From assembly GCF_018531465.1 (NCBI RefSeq), contig NZ_JAHDTF010000004.1:372001-436000 (forward strand): a stretch of DNA of 64,000 bases, in the 5' to 3' direction. Shown here in pieces: positions 32,529 through 41,952 of this stretch; the stretch's first letter is position 1, and each line of letters opens with the position of its first letter. Under the pieces are notes generated by a model. The model made no database searches. It was not told the origin of the DNA and worked only from the letters and a program-made list of their open reading frames with translations. Position numbers and translations under genes: made by a program. The stretch comes from Sphaerisporangium fuscum. GTDB lineage: Bacteria; Actinomycetota; Actinomycetes; Streptosporangiales; Streptosporangiaceae.

Positions 32529-33722
32529 ATGGCCTCGACGCTGCACACCGACCCACCTCTCACGCGCTGGCGGCCACATGCCGCCGTCCTGGCCTTCGGG
32601 GCGTTCGCCGTCGGCACCGACGGCTTCGTGGTCGCCGGTCTACTGCCGCCCATCGCCACATCCCTGCACGTCAGCGTGGCGGCGGCCGGACAGCTGGTGA
32701 CCGTGTTCGCGATCGCGTACGCGGTGTTCGCGCCCGTGCTCGCCGCCCTGACGGCGTCGTGGCCGCGACGCCGGGTCCTGGTCACGGCCCTCACGCTCTT
32801 CGCCGTCGGCAACGCCGTCACGGCGCTCGCGCCCGGCTTCGGCCTCATCCTGGCGTCCCGGGTGATCGCCGGCGCGGGCGCCGCCATGTTCACCGCCACC
32901 GCGAGCGCCACCGCGGCCATGCTGGCGGGCGAGCGCGAACGCGGGCGGGCGATCTCGATCGTGATGCTCGGAATGACGTCCTCGCTGGTCCTGGGCGCCC
33001 CCCTGGGCACGGTGATCGGCGGCTTGCTGGACTGGCGCATCACGATGTGGGTGGTCACCGCCCTGGCGCTGCTCGCGGTGCCGGCCATCGCCTGGCGCCT
33101 TCCCCCGGTACACGGCAACGGCAGCCGCGGACTGCGGGCCTTCCTGGCCCCCCTGCGCGATCGGCGGATCATCGCCGTGCTGGCCACGACCGTCGTGGCG
33201 TTCGTGGGCATCTACATCCCGTACACGTACATCAGCGAGATCTTCGCCCCCGCCGCCTCGGGCGGCTCGACGCTGGCCGTCCTGCTGCTGGCCTTCGGCC
33301 TGGCCGGCACGGCGGGCAATCTCACCGCCGGCCGCCTCGCCGATCGGTACGGCCCACGGCGCGTGATCGTGATCGTGACGCTCACCCTGGCCGCCGCCTT
33401 CGTCCTCACCCCGCTGGGACGCGACACGCTCGCGGCGGCCGTGGTGGCCGTCGTGGTGACCGGTTTCCTCTCGTTCTCGGTCACCACACCACAGCAGCAC
33501 CTGATGATCACCATGGCGGGGCCGGGCTCCGGGATGGTCACCTCCCTCTACCAGTCGGCGCTCTATCTCGCCGTGTCGTTGTCGGGCGCCCTGGGGGCGT
33601 TCGGGCTCGAATGGCAGGGCGCGGCCCGCCTGCCGTGGCTGGCCGCGCTGCTGATGCTGGCCGCCGCGGTGCTCACGGCCGTCACGGCGCGGCGGTCGCC
33701 TTCGCCGCCGCCGAGCCGGTGA
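32529..33722 (+). CDS. MFS efflux transporter (DHA1)
   Basis: 397 residues from ATG 32529. FGAFAVGTDGFVVAGLLPPIATSLHVSVAAAGQLVTVFAIAY matches the DHA1 opening. Twelve helices; substrate unknown. Regulated by the divergent ArsR protein. The last codons lie inside a heptamer repeat array (33716-33744) that continues into the SDR promoter. Confidence 0.9.
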   Translation: MASTLHTDPPLTRWRPHAAVLAFGAFAVGTDGFVVAGLLPPIATSLHVSVAAAGQLVTVFAIAYAVFAPVLAALTASWPRRRVLVTALTLFAVGNAVTALAPGFGLILASRVIAGAGAAMFTATASATAAMLAGERERGRAISIVMLGMTSSLVLGAPLGTVIGGLLDWRITMWVVTALALLAVPAIAWRLPPVHGNGSRGLRAFLAPLRDRRIIAVLATTVVAFVGIYIPYTYISEIFAPAASGGSTLAVLLLAFGLAGTAGNLTAGRLADRYGPRRVIVIVTLTLAAAFVLTPLGRDTLAAAVVAVVVTGFLSFSVTTPQQHLMITMAGPGSGMVTSLYQSALYLAVSLSGALGAFGLEWQGAARLPWLAALLMLAAAVLTAVTARRSPSPPPSR

Positions 33723-33744
33723 GCCGGTGGTGAGCGGGCGGTGA
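33716..33744 (+). promoter_or_regulatory. GGTGA heptamer array at 11-bp spacing (SARP-type site)
   Basis: CCGGTGA at 33716, GTGGTGA at 33727 and GCGGTGA at 33738 start exactly 11 bases apart. This is the known layout of SARP regulator sites. It lies 70 bases upstream of the SDR gene, which precedes the SARP gene. Confidence 0.55.
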
Positions 33745-33813
33745 GCGGGCGTCGCGAAGGTTGACCTCGTCGCCGGGTCCAAGGGGATCGGGCACTGAGC
33801 GAGGAGCTGACAG

Positions 33814-34584
33814 ATGGGCATGCTGACCGGGAAGACGGCGCTGGTGACGGGCGGTTCGCGGGGGATCGGGCGGGCGACCGCGCTGCGGCTGGGCGCCGAG
33901 GGCGCGCTGGTCGCCGTCCACTACGGCGGCGACGAGGGTGCGGCGAAGGAGACCGTGGCGCGGATCGAGGAGGGCGGCGGGCAGGCCTTCTCCGTCCGGG
34001 CCCGGTTCGGTGAGGACGGCGCGGTGGACCGGCTGTTCGAGGGCGTGACCGCCGGACTGGCGGGACGCGGGCTCGACATCCTGGTCAACAACGCGGGCAT
34101 CGCTTCGAGCAAGCCGATCGCCCAGGTCACCCAGGAGGAGTTCGAGAGGGTTCTCGCGGTCAACGTCGCCACGCCCTTCTTCGTGATCCAGCGGGCGTTG
34201 CCGCTGCTGAACGACGGCGGCCGCATCGTCAACATGGGCTCGACCGCCAGCAGGTTCGCGGTGTCCACCCAGATCGCGTACACCATCAGCAAGGCGGCGC
34301 TGGAGTCGATGGCCCCGTCGCTGGCCAACGAGCTCGGCCGGCGGGGCATCACGGTGAACACGGTCGCGCCCGGCGCGGTGCGCACGGACATGACCGCCGG
34401 CTACGCCTCGATCCCCGAGGTGGTCGCCGGGATCGAGGCGATCACCGCGCTCGGGCGGCTCGGTGAGCCGGAGGACATCGCCGACGTCGTCGCCTTCCTG
34501 GCGGGCCCGCAGGGCCGCTGGGTGACCGGCCAGACCGTCGACGTCTCGGGCGGCACCTACCTCGGGCCGATCGCCTTCGCCTGA
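33814..34584 (+). CDS. Short-chain dehydrogenase/reductase (SDR)
   Basis: 256 residues from ATG 33814. TGGSRGIG, NNAGI, NMGSTAS and YTISK are complete and SGGTYLG ends the fold. Preceded by an 11-bp heptamer array like that in front of the FAD monooxygenase, so both may answer to the SARP protein encoded next. Possible tailoring oxidoreductase; substrate unknown. Confidence 0.92.
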   Translation: MGMLTGKTALVTGGSRGIGRATALRLGAEGALVAVHYGGDEGAAKETVARIEEGGGQAFSVRARFGEDGAVDRLFEGVTAGLAGRGLDILVNNAGIASSKPIAQVTQEEFERVLAVNVATPFFVIQRALPLLNDGGRIVNMGSTASRFAVSTQIAYTISKAALESMAPSLANELGRRGITVNTVAPGAVRTDMTAGYASIPEVVAGIEAITALGRLGEPEDIADVVAFLAGPQGRWVTGQTVDVSGGTYLGPIAFA

Positions 34585-34596
34585 CGACAGGGCCTC

Positions 34597-34658
34597 GGCG
34601 GTACGCGGGAGGTGTACGGCCGCTTGGTGCCGGCGGTACGCGCAAGTCGTACGGCCGC
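34597..34658 (+). repeat. Two 27-bp imperfect direct repeats
   Basis: GGCGGTACGCG-N-GTACGGCCGC units at 34597-34623 and 34632-34658, period 35. Each is itself partly palindromic (GTAC cores). They sit in the SDR-SARP gap and could be regulator sites or a terminator. Confidence 0.45.
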
Positions 34659-34721
34659 GTCATCTGGGCGTACGCACCTCAGGCCGATCGCCGGGCCGCG
34701 TACCCGTGGATAATCGCCCGC

Positions 34722-37607
34722 ATGCGGTTCGGAATACTCGGTGAGACCCGGGCGTGGCGTGACGACGGGACCGAGCTTTCGTTGGGAGGGCCGGCGCGCC
34801 GGGCCCTGCTGGCCCTGCTGCTGGTCCGCCCCGGCGAGGTCGTGTCGGCCGACCGGCTGGCCGACGAGATCGACCCGGCCGGGGCACTGTCGGCGCACTC
34901 GCTGCAGTCCCAGGTGTCCAGGTTGCGTGCGGCCCTCGGCCCCGAGGCCGCGATCGAGCGGGCCGGGGCGGGGTACCGCATCGTGGTCCCGCATGACGAC
35001 GTGGACGCCTGCCGCTTCGAGCGGCTGGCCGGGGACGGCCGCGCCGCGCTCCGCGACGGCGACGCCGGACGGGCGGTCGCGCTCCTGCGGGAGGCCCTGC
35101 GGCTGTGGCGGGGGCCCGCGCTGGCCGACCTCGCCGAGAGCGAGACGGCCCAGGCCGCCGCCGTACGGCTGGAGGAGCAGCGCCTCGGAGCGCTGGAAGA
35201 CCGGATCGAGGGGGAGCTGCGGCTCGGCGAGCACCGGGCGGCCGTACCCGAGCTGCGCGAGCTCGTGGGCCGCCATCCACTGCGGGAACGGCCGGCGGCC
35301 CTGCTGATGCGGGCACTGTTCGCCGACGGCGGGCAGGCCGCGGCGCTGGCGGTGTACGAGGAGACCCGGCGGCACCTGGCCGACGAGCTCGGCGCCGATC
35401 CGTCGGCGGAACTGGTCGCGCTCCACCACGAGCTGCTGACCGCCGACCCGTCGCCGTCGCCCGCCGCGCCGCCCGCACAGCTGACGGCCTTCGTGGGCCG
35501 TGCCGAGGACGTCACCGAGGTCACCGGCCTGCTGCGCGTGGCCCGGCTGGTCACGCTGGCCGGCCCCGGCGGCGTCGGCAAGACCCGCCTGGCCGTCGAG
35601 GTCGCCGGGCTCGTCACCGACGACGTGTGCTTCGTCGAGCTGGCGCCGCTACGCGACGCGGCCGGGCTCACGCAGGCGCTGCTGGGCGCGCTCGGCCTGC
35701 GCGAGAACGGCCTCCAGATGGCCGCCGGCGGGCAGGCGCCGCTCGACCGTCTGATCGCGGCGCTGTCGGACCGGGTGCTGCTGCTCGTGCTGGACAACTG
35801 CGAGCACCTGGTCGACCAGGTCGCCGCGCTGGCGGCCCGGCTGCTCGCCGCCTGCCCGCGGCTGCGCGTGCTGGCCACGAGCCGGGAGCCGCTCGGCATC
35901 ATCGGGGAGAACCTCCGGCAGGTTCGGCCGCTCGACGCCGACGCGGCCGTACAGCTGTTCACCGACCGCGCCGCCGCCGTGCGGCGCGGTTTCGCCGCCG
36001 ACCCCGCGCTGGTACGGCGGATCTGCGCCGCCCTGGACGACCTGCCGCTGGCCATCGAGCTGGCGGCTGCGCGGCTGCGCACCCTCGACGTCGACGACCT
36101 CGCGGGACGGCTGGACGACCGGCTCGGCGTCGCGGCCCGGGGCAGCCGTACGGCCGATGAGCGGCACCGCACGCTGCGCGCGGTGGTCGCGTGGAGCTGG
36201 GACCTGCTGCCGGAGTCCGAGCAGGAGGCGGCGCGGCGGTTCACGGTCTTCGCCGGGGGCGCGACGGCCGCGTCCGCGCTGCGGGTGTGCGGCGCCGACG
36301 GCGAGACGCTGGAGTCGCTGGCCGACAAGTCGCTCCTGGAGGTCGCGGGCGGCCGCTACCGGATGCTGGAGACGATCCGGGCGTACGGCGCCGAACGGCT
36401 GGACGCGGCGGGCGAACTCGAGACCGTACGGCGGGCGCACGCCCGGCATCTCCTGGAGCTGCTCCGCGCCGCCGACCCGCATCTCCGGCGGGCCGAACAA
36501 CTGGAGTGGATGCCGGTCCTCACGGCCGAGCACGGCGATCTCCTCGCGGCCCTGACCTGGGCGGTCGAGGCGCGGGAGGTGGAGATCGGCCTCGAACTGC
36601 TCGCCGCGGCCTCGACCTACCTGTGGATCCGCGGCGCGGCCGCGGCGGTCGCGCCGCAGGCGATCGCGCTGCTGGAGGTGATCGGCGAGGAGCCTCCGGC
36701 CGGACTGGGCGAGGAGTACGTGGCCTGCGTGCTGCTGGCGGCGTCCGGCGCCGCCGGGCGGCCGGTGTGGCGGCGGCACCGCGAACGGGCCGGGCAGGCC
36801 CTGGCGGCCGCCTGGCCCGGCGCCCGGCCGGGCCGATACCCGGCCGTCCTGTTGCTGTGGGTCATGCGGAACGTGGGCGAGGGCGACCTGCTGGACGCCT
36901 ACACCCTCGTCTCGTCCCAGCGCGACTGCCCCGACCCGTGGGTGCGCGCGACCGCCATGTACGTCCTCGGATGGGGGAACCTCGGCGAGAGTGACACCGC
37001 CCAGGCCGAAAGCTTCTTCGGCGCGGCGCTGGACGGGTTCCGCGCGCTCGGCGAGCGGTGGGGCAGCGCGCTGGCCCTGGACTCGCTCGCCGCCCTGGCC
37101 GCCACCAGAGGCGATCGGGGGACGGCGGTCGCGCTGACCGACGAGGCGTTCACCCTCACCGAGCGGCTCGGCGCCCTGGAGGACGGTGCGGACCTGCTGG
37201 TCAACCGGGGTGACCACCTGGCCGGCGGCGACGTGGCGGCGGCCCGCGCCGACTACGGCCGGGCCGCGGCCCTCGCCCGCCGCGCCGGCAGCTCGGCCTC
37301 CCTGGCGGCGGCCCTGCGCGGGCTGGGGGACATCGCCCTGCTGGAGGGCGACCTGGCGGAGGCGGAGCGGCTGTACGGGGAGGCCGCCGAGAAGCTCGAC
37401 CCGCACTGGGTCAGGAGCATCGGCAACCGGGTGCGGGCCCTGGCCGGGCTGGGCCGTGTCGCCGAGGCGCGCGGCGACCACGCCGGAGCCCGGAAGCGCT
37501 ACCGGGAGGCGGCCGAGTCGGCGGCGGTGATGGGCGGCCCCCTACCCGATGTGCTCCGCATGATGGGCCTCCCCGAGAGCGTCGTCGAAGCGGTGAGCAC
37601 TCGCTAG
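34722..37607 (+). CDS. AfsR/SARP-family regulator with NB-ARC and C-terminal helical repeats
   Basis: 961 residues. The N-terminus (1-90) is the OmpR-like SARP HTH (LGGPARRALLALLLVRPGEVVSADRLADEID), the BTAD domain follows (95-245), then a STAND ATPase with Walker A GPGGVGKT at about 281-288, Walker B LLLVLDNCEH, and a TPR-like helical C-terminus. It is a transcription activator of secondary-metabolite or differentiation genes with NTP-controlled activity. It lies between an SDR and an FAD monooxygenase, each with heptamer arrays. No phosphosensor partner is in view. Confidence 0.93.
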   Translation: MRFGILGETRAWRDDGTELSLGGPARRALLALLLVRPGEVVSADRLADEIDPAGALSAHSLQSQVSRLRAALGPEAAIERAGAGYRIVVPHDDVDACRFERLAGDGRAALRDGDAGRAVALLREALRLWRGPALADLAESETAQAAAVRLEEQRLGALEDRIEGELRLGEHRAAVPELRELVGRHPLRERPAALLMRALFADGGQAAALAVYEETRRHLADELGADPSAELVALHHELLTADPSPSPAAPPAQLTAFVGRAEDVTEVTGLLRVARLVTLAGPGGVGKTRLAVEVAGLVTDDVCFVELAPLRDAAGLTQALLGALGLRENGLQMAAGGQAPLDRLIAALSDRVLLLVLDNCEHLVDQVAALAARLLAACPRLRVLATSREPLGIIGENLRQVRPLDADAAVQLFTDRAAAVRRGFAADPALVRRICAALDDLPLAIELAAARLRTLDVDDLAGRLDDRLGVAARGSRTADERHRTLRAVVAWSWDLLPESEQEAARRFTVFAGGATAASALRVCGADGETLESLADKSLLEVAGGRYRMLETIRAYGAERLDAAGELETVRRAHARHLLELLRAADPHLRRAEQLEWMPVLTAEHGDLLAALTWAVEAREVEIGLELLAAASTYLWIRGAAAAVAPQAIALLEVIGEEPPAGLGEEYVACVLLAASGAAGRPVWRRHRERAGQALAAAWPGARPGRYPAVLLLWVMRNVGEGDLLDAYTLVSSQRDCPDPWVRATAMYVLGWGNLGESDTAQAESFFGAALDGFRALGERWGSALALDSLAALAATRGDRGTAVALTDEAFTLTERLGALEDGADLLVNRGDHLAGGDVAAARADYGRAAALARRAGSSASLAAALRGLGDIALLEGDLAEAERLYGEAAEKLDPHWVRSIGNRVRALAGLGRVAEARGDHAGARKRYREAAESAAVMGGPLPDVLRMMGLPESVVEAVSTR

Positions 37608-37620
37608 CGGGCTGAAGGGC

Positions 37621-37669
37621 TGGGTGAGCCGGCGGTGAAGGCGGTGAGCGCGCGGTGAGGGCGCGGTGA
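37621..37669 (+). promoter_or_regulatory. GGTGA heptamer array (SARP-type site)
   Basis: TGGGTGA (37621), GCGGTGA (37632, 37641, 37652, 37663). Spacings are 11, 9, 11 and 11 bases. It lies between the stop of the SARP gene and the start of the monooxygenase. Same heptamer as at 33738. Confidence 0.6.
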
Positions 37670-37693
37670 GTGGTCCGGTGGAGGCTCTGGGGC

Positions 37694-38878
37694 ATGGAGA
37701 ACACCAACGTCCTGATCTCCGGCGCCTCCGTCGCCGGCCCCGCCCTCGCCTACTGGCTCCACCGGCACGGTTTCAAGGCGACCATCGTGGAGCGCGCCCC
37801 CGCTCTCCGTGACGGCGGGTACGCCGTCGACTTCAGGGGTGTGGCGCACCTGACCGTCCTGCGCCGCATGGGGATCCTGGCCGACCTCGAACGCGCCCGC
37901 ACCGGCGTGGGCGCCATGTCGTACGTGAACAGCGCCGGAAAGGAGCAGGCCAAGATGCCCGCCGACCTGTTCGCCGGCGACATCGAGATCCTCCGGGGCG
38001 ACCTGGCGCGGATCCTCTACGAGGCGACCAGAGACCACACCGAGTACATCTTCGGCGACTCGATCAGCTCGCTCACCGAGGACGCCGACGGCGTGTACGT
38101 CACCTTCGAGCGCGGCGCGCCCCGCAGGTTCGACCTGGTGATCGGTGCCGACGGGCTGCACTCCGTCACCCGCAGGCTGACCTTCGGCCCGGAGGAACAG
38201 TTCGTCAAGCACCTCGGCGTGTACTGCGCGATCTTCACCACGGCCAACCACCTGGGGCTCGACCACACCGGGCACGGCTATCGCACCGCGGGCAAACTGG
38301 TCGCGATGTACAGCTCCCGGCACAACACCGAGGCCAAGGCCGTCTTCTACTTCGCCTCCCCGCAACTGGACCTCGACCGCGGCGACGTCGCGCGGCAGCA
38401 GGCCGTCCTCACCGAGCACTTCGCGGGCAACGGCTGGCAGAGCGACCGGCTGCTGCACGACATGCGGTACGCCTCCGACTTCTACTTCGACTCGGTCAGC
38501 CAGGTCCACATGGACCGCTGGAGCCGCGGCCGGGTGGCCCTGGCCGGGGACGCCGCCTACTGCCCGTCGTCCCTGTCGGGCATGGGCTCCGGGCTCGCCC
38601 TGGTCGGCGCGTACGTCCTGGCGGGCGAGCTCGCCGCCGCGCGCGGCGACCACCGTGTCGCCTTCGCCCGCTACGAGGAGGAGATGCGGGCGTACGCGGA
38701 GGGCTGCCAGAAGATGGGCGACGGCGTCGCCTCGCTGATGGTGCCCAGCAGCCGGCTCCTGGCCGGGTTCCTCAACCGGTACTACAAGGTGATGCCGTAC
38801 CTGCCGGGCAGGAACCTGCCGGCCAAGATGGCCCGCAGGGCCGCCGAGAACATCGAACTGCGCGACTACCGGGGCTGA
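37694..38878 (+). CDS. FAD-dependent monooxygenase
   Basis: 394 residues from ATG 37694. FAD-binding motif VLISGASVAGPALAYWLHRHG (GxSxxG), GADGLHSVTRR (the GD-type motif) and GRVALAGDAAYCPSSLSGMGSGLAL. It matches PHBH-like aromatic or tetracycline-type hydroxylases. The substrate may be a secondary metabolite or a drug. The upstream SARP-type array makes control by the neighbouring SARP protein likely. Confidence 0.92.
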   Translation: MENTNVLISGASVAGPALAYWLHRHGFKATIVERAPALRDGGYAVDFRGVAHLTVLRRMGILADLERARTGVGAMSYVNSAGKEQAKMPADLFAGDIEILRGDLARILYEATRDHTEYIFGDSISSLTEDADGVYVTFERGAPRRFDLVIGADGLHSVTRRLTFGPEEQFVKHLGVYCAIFTTANHLGLDHTGHGYRTAGKLVAMYSSRHNTEAKAVFYFASPQLDLDRGDVARQQAVLTEHFAGNGWQSDRLLHDMRYASDFYFDSVSQVHMDRWSRGRVALAGDAAYCPSSLSGMGSGLALVGAYVLAGELAAARGDHRVAFARYEEEMRAYAEGCQKMGDGVASLMVPSSRLLAGFLNRYYKVMPYLPGRNLPAKMARRAAENIELRDYRG

Positions 38879-38886
38879 GAGGTGTG

Positions 38887-39303
38887 TCAGGCGGCCTCGT
38901 CCACCGGCCGCCGCCGGGAGCGGACGAAGTCCAGCAGCGAGGGGCCGCCGCCGAAGCACCACAGGGCGATCACCGGGTCGCAGATGGCGCAGCCGAAGGA
39001 CGAGGTGTGGAAGAAGGGGATGATCGGGCTGCCCTTGAGGTGGTGCACGACGTCCCACGCGGTGTGCAGCAGCCACGCGATGCCGATCCAGTTCCACGAC
39101 TTCAGGCCGCGGTAGGCGCAGTAGGTGGCGACGACGGTGAAGGGGAACTCCCAGCCGCCCATGCCGCCGCCGCTGAGGTAGGCGGCTCCCGCCCCCGCCA
39201 CCATGACGGCGTTGAACGGGCGGCGGTGCGGTTCGGGGATCAGCGACATGACCAGGGAGTAGATCAGGCCGACCAGAATCGCCGAGCCGACCTGCACGAT
39301 CAT
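38887..39303 (-). CDS. DUF6010-like membrane protein
   Basis: 138 residues from ATG 39303; the upstream part of the longer frame is arginine-rich and rejected. Four hydrophobic helices, AVMVAGAGAAYLSGGGMGGWEFPF, AWLLHTAWDVVHHLKGSP and SFGCAICDPVIALW. The conserved His/Asp (LLHTAWD) and Cys (GCAIC) resemble what I recall of DUF6010, function unknown. Convergent with the monooxygenase gene. Confidence 0.7.
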   Translation of the reverse strand: MIVQVGSAILVGLIYSLVMSLIPEPHRRPFNAVMVAGAGAAYLSGGGMGGWEFPFTVVATYCAYRGLKSWNWIGIAWLLHTAWDVVHHLKGSPIIPFFHTSSFGCAICDPVIALWCFGGGPSLLDFVRSRRRPVDEAA

Positions 39304-39558
39304 TTGGCCGCCTCCGCGGGCGCGAAGCTCATGGGTGCGGGATCCGGGCCGGTGCCGGCGCAGACGGACGGGTTCACAATTCCTTCTCTCGTCGATGCTG
39401 GAAATCGCCACCGACGGTAGTAGGCGGCCGAATCACCTCCCAGTGGCATTCACGACACCTCCCAACGGGATACCGCCAGATGCTCTGACCAGCATGTCCA
39501 TGGATTCGTGCTGGCTCGGCCGCTTGGCGGGAAACAGGCGGGCGGCTAGCGTTCCGCC

Positions 39559-40497
39559 ATGCACACCGTGGCCGTCCTCGCCCTCGACCAGGTGATCCCC
39601 TTCGATCTGTCCACCCCGATCGAGGTCTTCACGCGTACCCGTCTGCCGGACGGCCGTCCCGCCTACCAGGTGCGCGTCTGCGCCGAGCGGCCCCAAGTGG
39701 ACGCGGGCCTGTTCACCCTGCACGCCCCCTGGGGACTGGACGGGCTCACGGACGCCGACACGATCATCGTCCCCGGCACCGCCGACCCCAAGGCCCCGCT
39801 CTCACCGGCCGTCCGCGACGCGGTCAGGGCCGCCGCCGCCCGCGGCACCCGGATCGCCTCCATCTGCTCGGGCACCTTTCCCCTGGCGGCCACCGGACTC
39901 CTCGACGGCCTGCGCGCCACCACGCACTGGCTCGCCGCCGACCTGCTGGCCACCGCGTACCCCGGCATCGAGGTGGACCCGGACGTCCTCTACGTCGACA
40001 ACGGGCAGATCCTGACCTCCGCGGGCGCCGCCGCCGGGCTCGACCTGTGCCTGCACCTGATCCGCCGCGACTACGGCTCCGCCGTGGCCGCCGACGCCGC
40101 CCGTCTGTCGGTCATGCCGCTGGAACGGGAGGGCGGGCAGGCCCAGTTCATCGTCCAGGAGTTCCCGGCCACGAGCCGGGGCTCGGCGCTCGAACCCCTG
40201 CTCATCTGGCTGCAGTCCTCCCTGGCACGCGACCTGACCGTGGCCGACATCGCCGCCCATGCCGGGATGAGCCCGCGCACGCTGATGCGCCGCTTCCGGG
40301 AGCAGACCGGCACGAGTCCGCTCCAATGGCTGCACCGTGCCCGCATCCGCCAGGCGCAGCACCTGCTGGAGACCACCGACCACACCGTCGAACGCATCGG
40401 CGCCCAGGTGGGCTTCACCTCTCCCACCGCCTTCCGCGACCGCTTCAAGCGCGTGACCGGCGTCAGCCCCCACGCCTACCGCCGCGCCTTCCGCTGA
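39559..40497 (+). CDS. GlxA-family regulator (DJ-1/PfpI + AraC HTH)
   Basis: 312 residues from ATG 39559. The upstream TAGCGT (39546-39551) could be a -10 for a leaderless transcript. DJ-1-like half with the Cys elbow SICSGTFPLAATGLLDG; C-terminal HTHs IAAHAGMSPRTLMRRFREQTG and VGFTSPTAFRDRFKRVTG. Probably a metabolite-responsive regulator. Its target is unclear since neighbours run in separate units. Confidence 0.9.
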   Translation: MHTVAVLALDQVIPFDLSTPIEVFTRTRLPDGRPAYQVRVCAERPQVDAGLFTLHAPWGLDGLTDADTIIVPGTADPKAPLSPAVRDAVRAAAARGTRIASICSGTFPLAATGLLDGLRATTHWLAADLLATAYPGIEVDPDVLYVDNGQILTSAGAAAGLDLCLHLIRRDYGSAVAADAARLSVMPLEREGGQAQFIVQEFPATSRGSALEPLLIWLQSSLARDLTVADIAAHAGMSPRTLMRRFREQTGTSPLQWLHRARIRQAQHLLETTDHTVERIGAQVGFTSPTAFRDRFKRVTGVSPHAYRRAFR

Positions 40498-40554
40498 AGA
40501 GGCGCTCGGCGCCGTTTCTCTTATGCTGTAAGTCAAGTTGTGAGGCGGTGGTGC

Positions 40555-41187
40555 ATGGAACGCGGGAAGCTGTCCCGGGAGCGCGTGCTCGACGCGGCGC
40601 TCGTCCTCGTCGACAAGGTCGGGGTGGCCGGGTTGACGATGCGCAAGCTCGGGGCGGAGGTCGGCGTCGAGGCGATGACGCTGTACTACTACGTGCCGAA
40701 CAAGGAGGCCCTGCTCGACGGGCTGGTCGAGCGCGTCCTGAGCCGCGCCGTGGCCGAGCCGCCCGCCCCGGGCACGCCGTGGCGGGCCATGCTCCGCGAG
40801 GCGGCCGTGGGGTACCGGCGCGAACTGCTGCGGCACCCCGGCGTGCTGCCCCTCGTGGCCGTACGCCCGGTGAGCCGGCCGGAGGCGCTGCGCGTGCTGG
40901 AGGCGGGGGTCGCGGTCCTGAAGGAGGCCGGGTTCGGGCTGCGGGAGGCCTTCCACACCATCACCGCGACGATCACCTTCGTGGTCGGCCACACCCTGGC
41001 CGAGGTCCCGCCGCCCGGCCAGGACGAGCCCGACCTGGACACCGACGGCTTCCCGCTGATCGCCGAGGCCGTCGCCGATGGGCTCGGCACCCCCGAGGAC
41101 CACCAGTCCCGCTTCGACTACGCCCTCGATGCCCTCCTCGACGGCTTCACCGCCCGGCTGAGGGAGACGGCCGGGAACCCGCCGTGA
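40555..41187 (+). CDS. TetR-family regulator (TetR class, C-terminal TetR_C)
   Basis: 210 residues from ATG 40555. HTH with VGVAGLTMRKLGAEVGVEAMTLYYYVPNKEALLDGL, close to the true TetR subgroup. C-terminal ligand domain. A short imperfect repeat (CTTATGCTGTAAG) lies at the promoter and may be its own site. No efflux gene is directly attached, so its target may lie elsewhere. Confidence 0.9.
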   Translation: MERGKLSRERVLDAALVLVDKVGVAGLTMRKLGAEVGVEAMTLYYYVPNKEALLDGLVERVLSRAVAEPPAPGTPWRAMLREAAVGYRRELLRHPGVLPLVAVRPVSRPEALRVLEAGVAVLKEAGFGLREAFHTITATITFVVGHTLAEVPPPGQDEPDLDTDGFPLIAEAVADGLGTPEDHQSRFDYALDALLDGFTARLRETAGNPP

Positions 41188-41274
41188 ACGGCGCCGGAAC
41201 CGCCGCACCACGTCCCGCCGCACCGGCGCCGGGAAGGGGACCGATGGGCCGGAGCGGTGGAGGGGCCGCGGTGG

Positions 41275-41952
41275 TCACGGGATGGGCCGGGAGGCCGGGG
41301 TGGGGACGACGATGGCGGTGAGGATCAGGTCGTCGTCGACCAGCCAGCGGCCGGAGAAGCCGGTGAGCTCCACGCCGTCGGTCCGCGGGCCGGGGACGAG
41401 GAGGCGGGCCGAGAAGGTGCCCGTGGCGGGGTCGATGCGCACCCTGGCCTCGCCGAAGTCGAGCCAGCGGCGGGCGAGCGGGTACCACGCCTTGTAGACC
41501 GACTCCTTGGCGCAGAACAGCAGCCGTTCCCAGTGGACCCGCCCGTCCTGCCGGGCCAGCTCGCGCAGGTGGTCGCGCTCGTCGGGCAGGGTGATGATGC
41601 CCAAGGTGCCCTCGGGCAGCACGTCGTGAGGCTCGGCGTCGATGCCGATGGTGGTCACGTCGGACGACCGGCCGACGACGGCCCCTCGGTACCCCACGCA
41701 GTGTGTGATGCTGCCGACGACGCCGTCCGGCCAGCGAGGCTCTCCGCGCGGGCCCGGGAGCAGCGGCGTGGGAGGCAGCCCCAGCAGGCCGAGGGCCTGC
41801 CGGGCGCACATGCGCGCCGTCGTGAACTCCCTGCGCCGCTTCTCGACCGCCGGTTCGATGAGCTTCTCCTCCTCGGGGAAGAGCGTCACCCCGGGCGGGT
41901 CGTCGAAGGTGTCCGCCCACACGACGCCGGGAGGAAGGATCTTCTCGATCAC
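41275..41952 (-). CDS. pptT: 4'-phosphopantetheinyl transferase (PptT/Sfp type)
   Basis: 225 residues from GTG 41952, which overlaps the metallophosphatase stop (GTGA). Motifs: WPDGVVGSITHC near 75, GIDAE at 103-107 (Mg site) and KESVYKAW at 149-156. It loads phosphopantetheine from CoA onto the carrier proteins of PKS, NRPS and fatty-acid systems. The neighbouring metallophosphatase resembles PptH, which removes the same group; the pair sits together in Mycobacterium tuberculosis (Rv2794c-Rv2795c), where PptH opposes PptT. Confidence 0.93.
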   Translation of the reverse strand: MIEKILPPGVVWADTFDDPPGVTLFPEEEKLIEPAVEKRRREFTTARMCARQALGLLGLPPTPLLPGPRGEPRWPDGVVGSITHCVGYRGAVVGRSSDVTTIGIDAEPHDVLPEGTLGIITLPDERDHLRELARQDGRVHWERLLFCAKESVYKAWYPLARRWLDFGEARVRIDPATGTFSARLLVPGPRTDGVELTGFSGRWLVDDDLILTAIVVPTPASRPIP

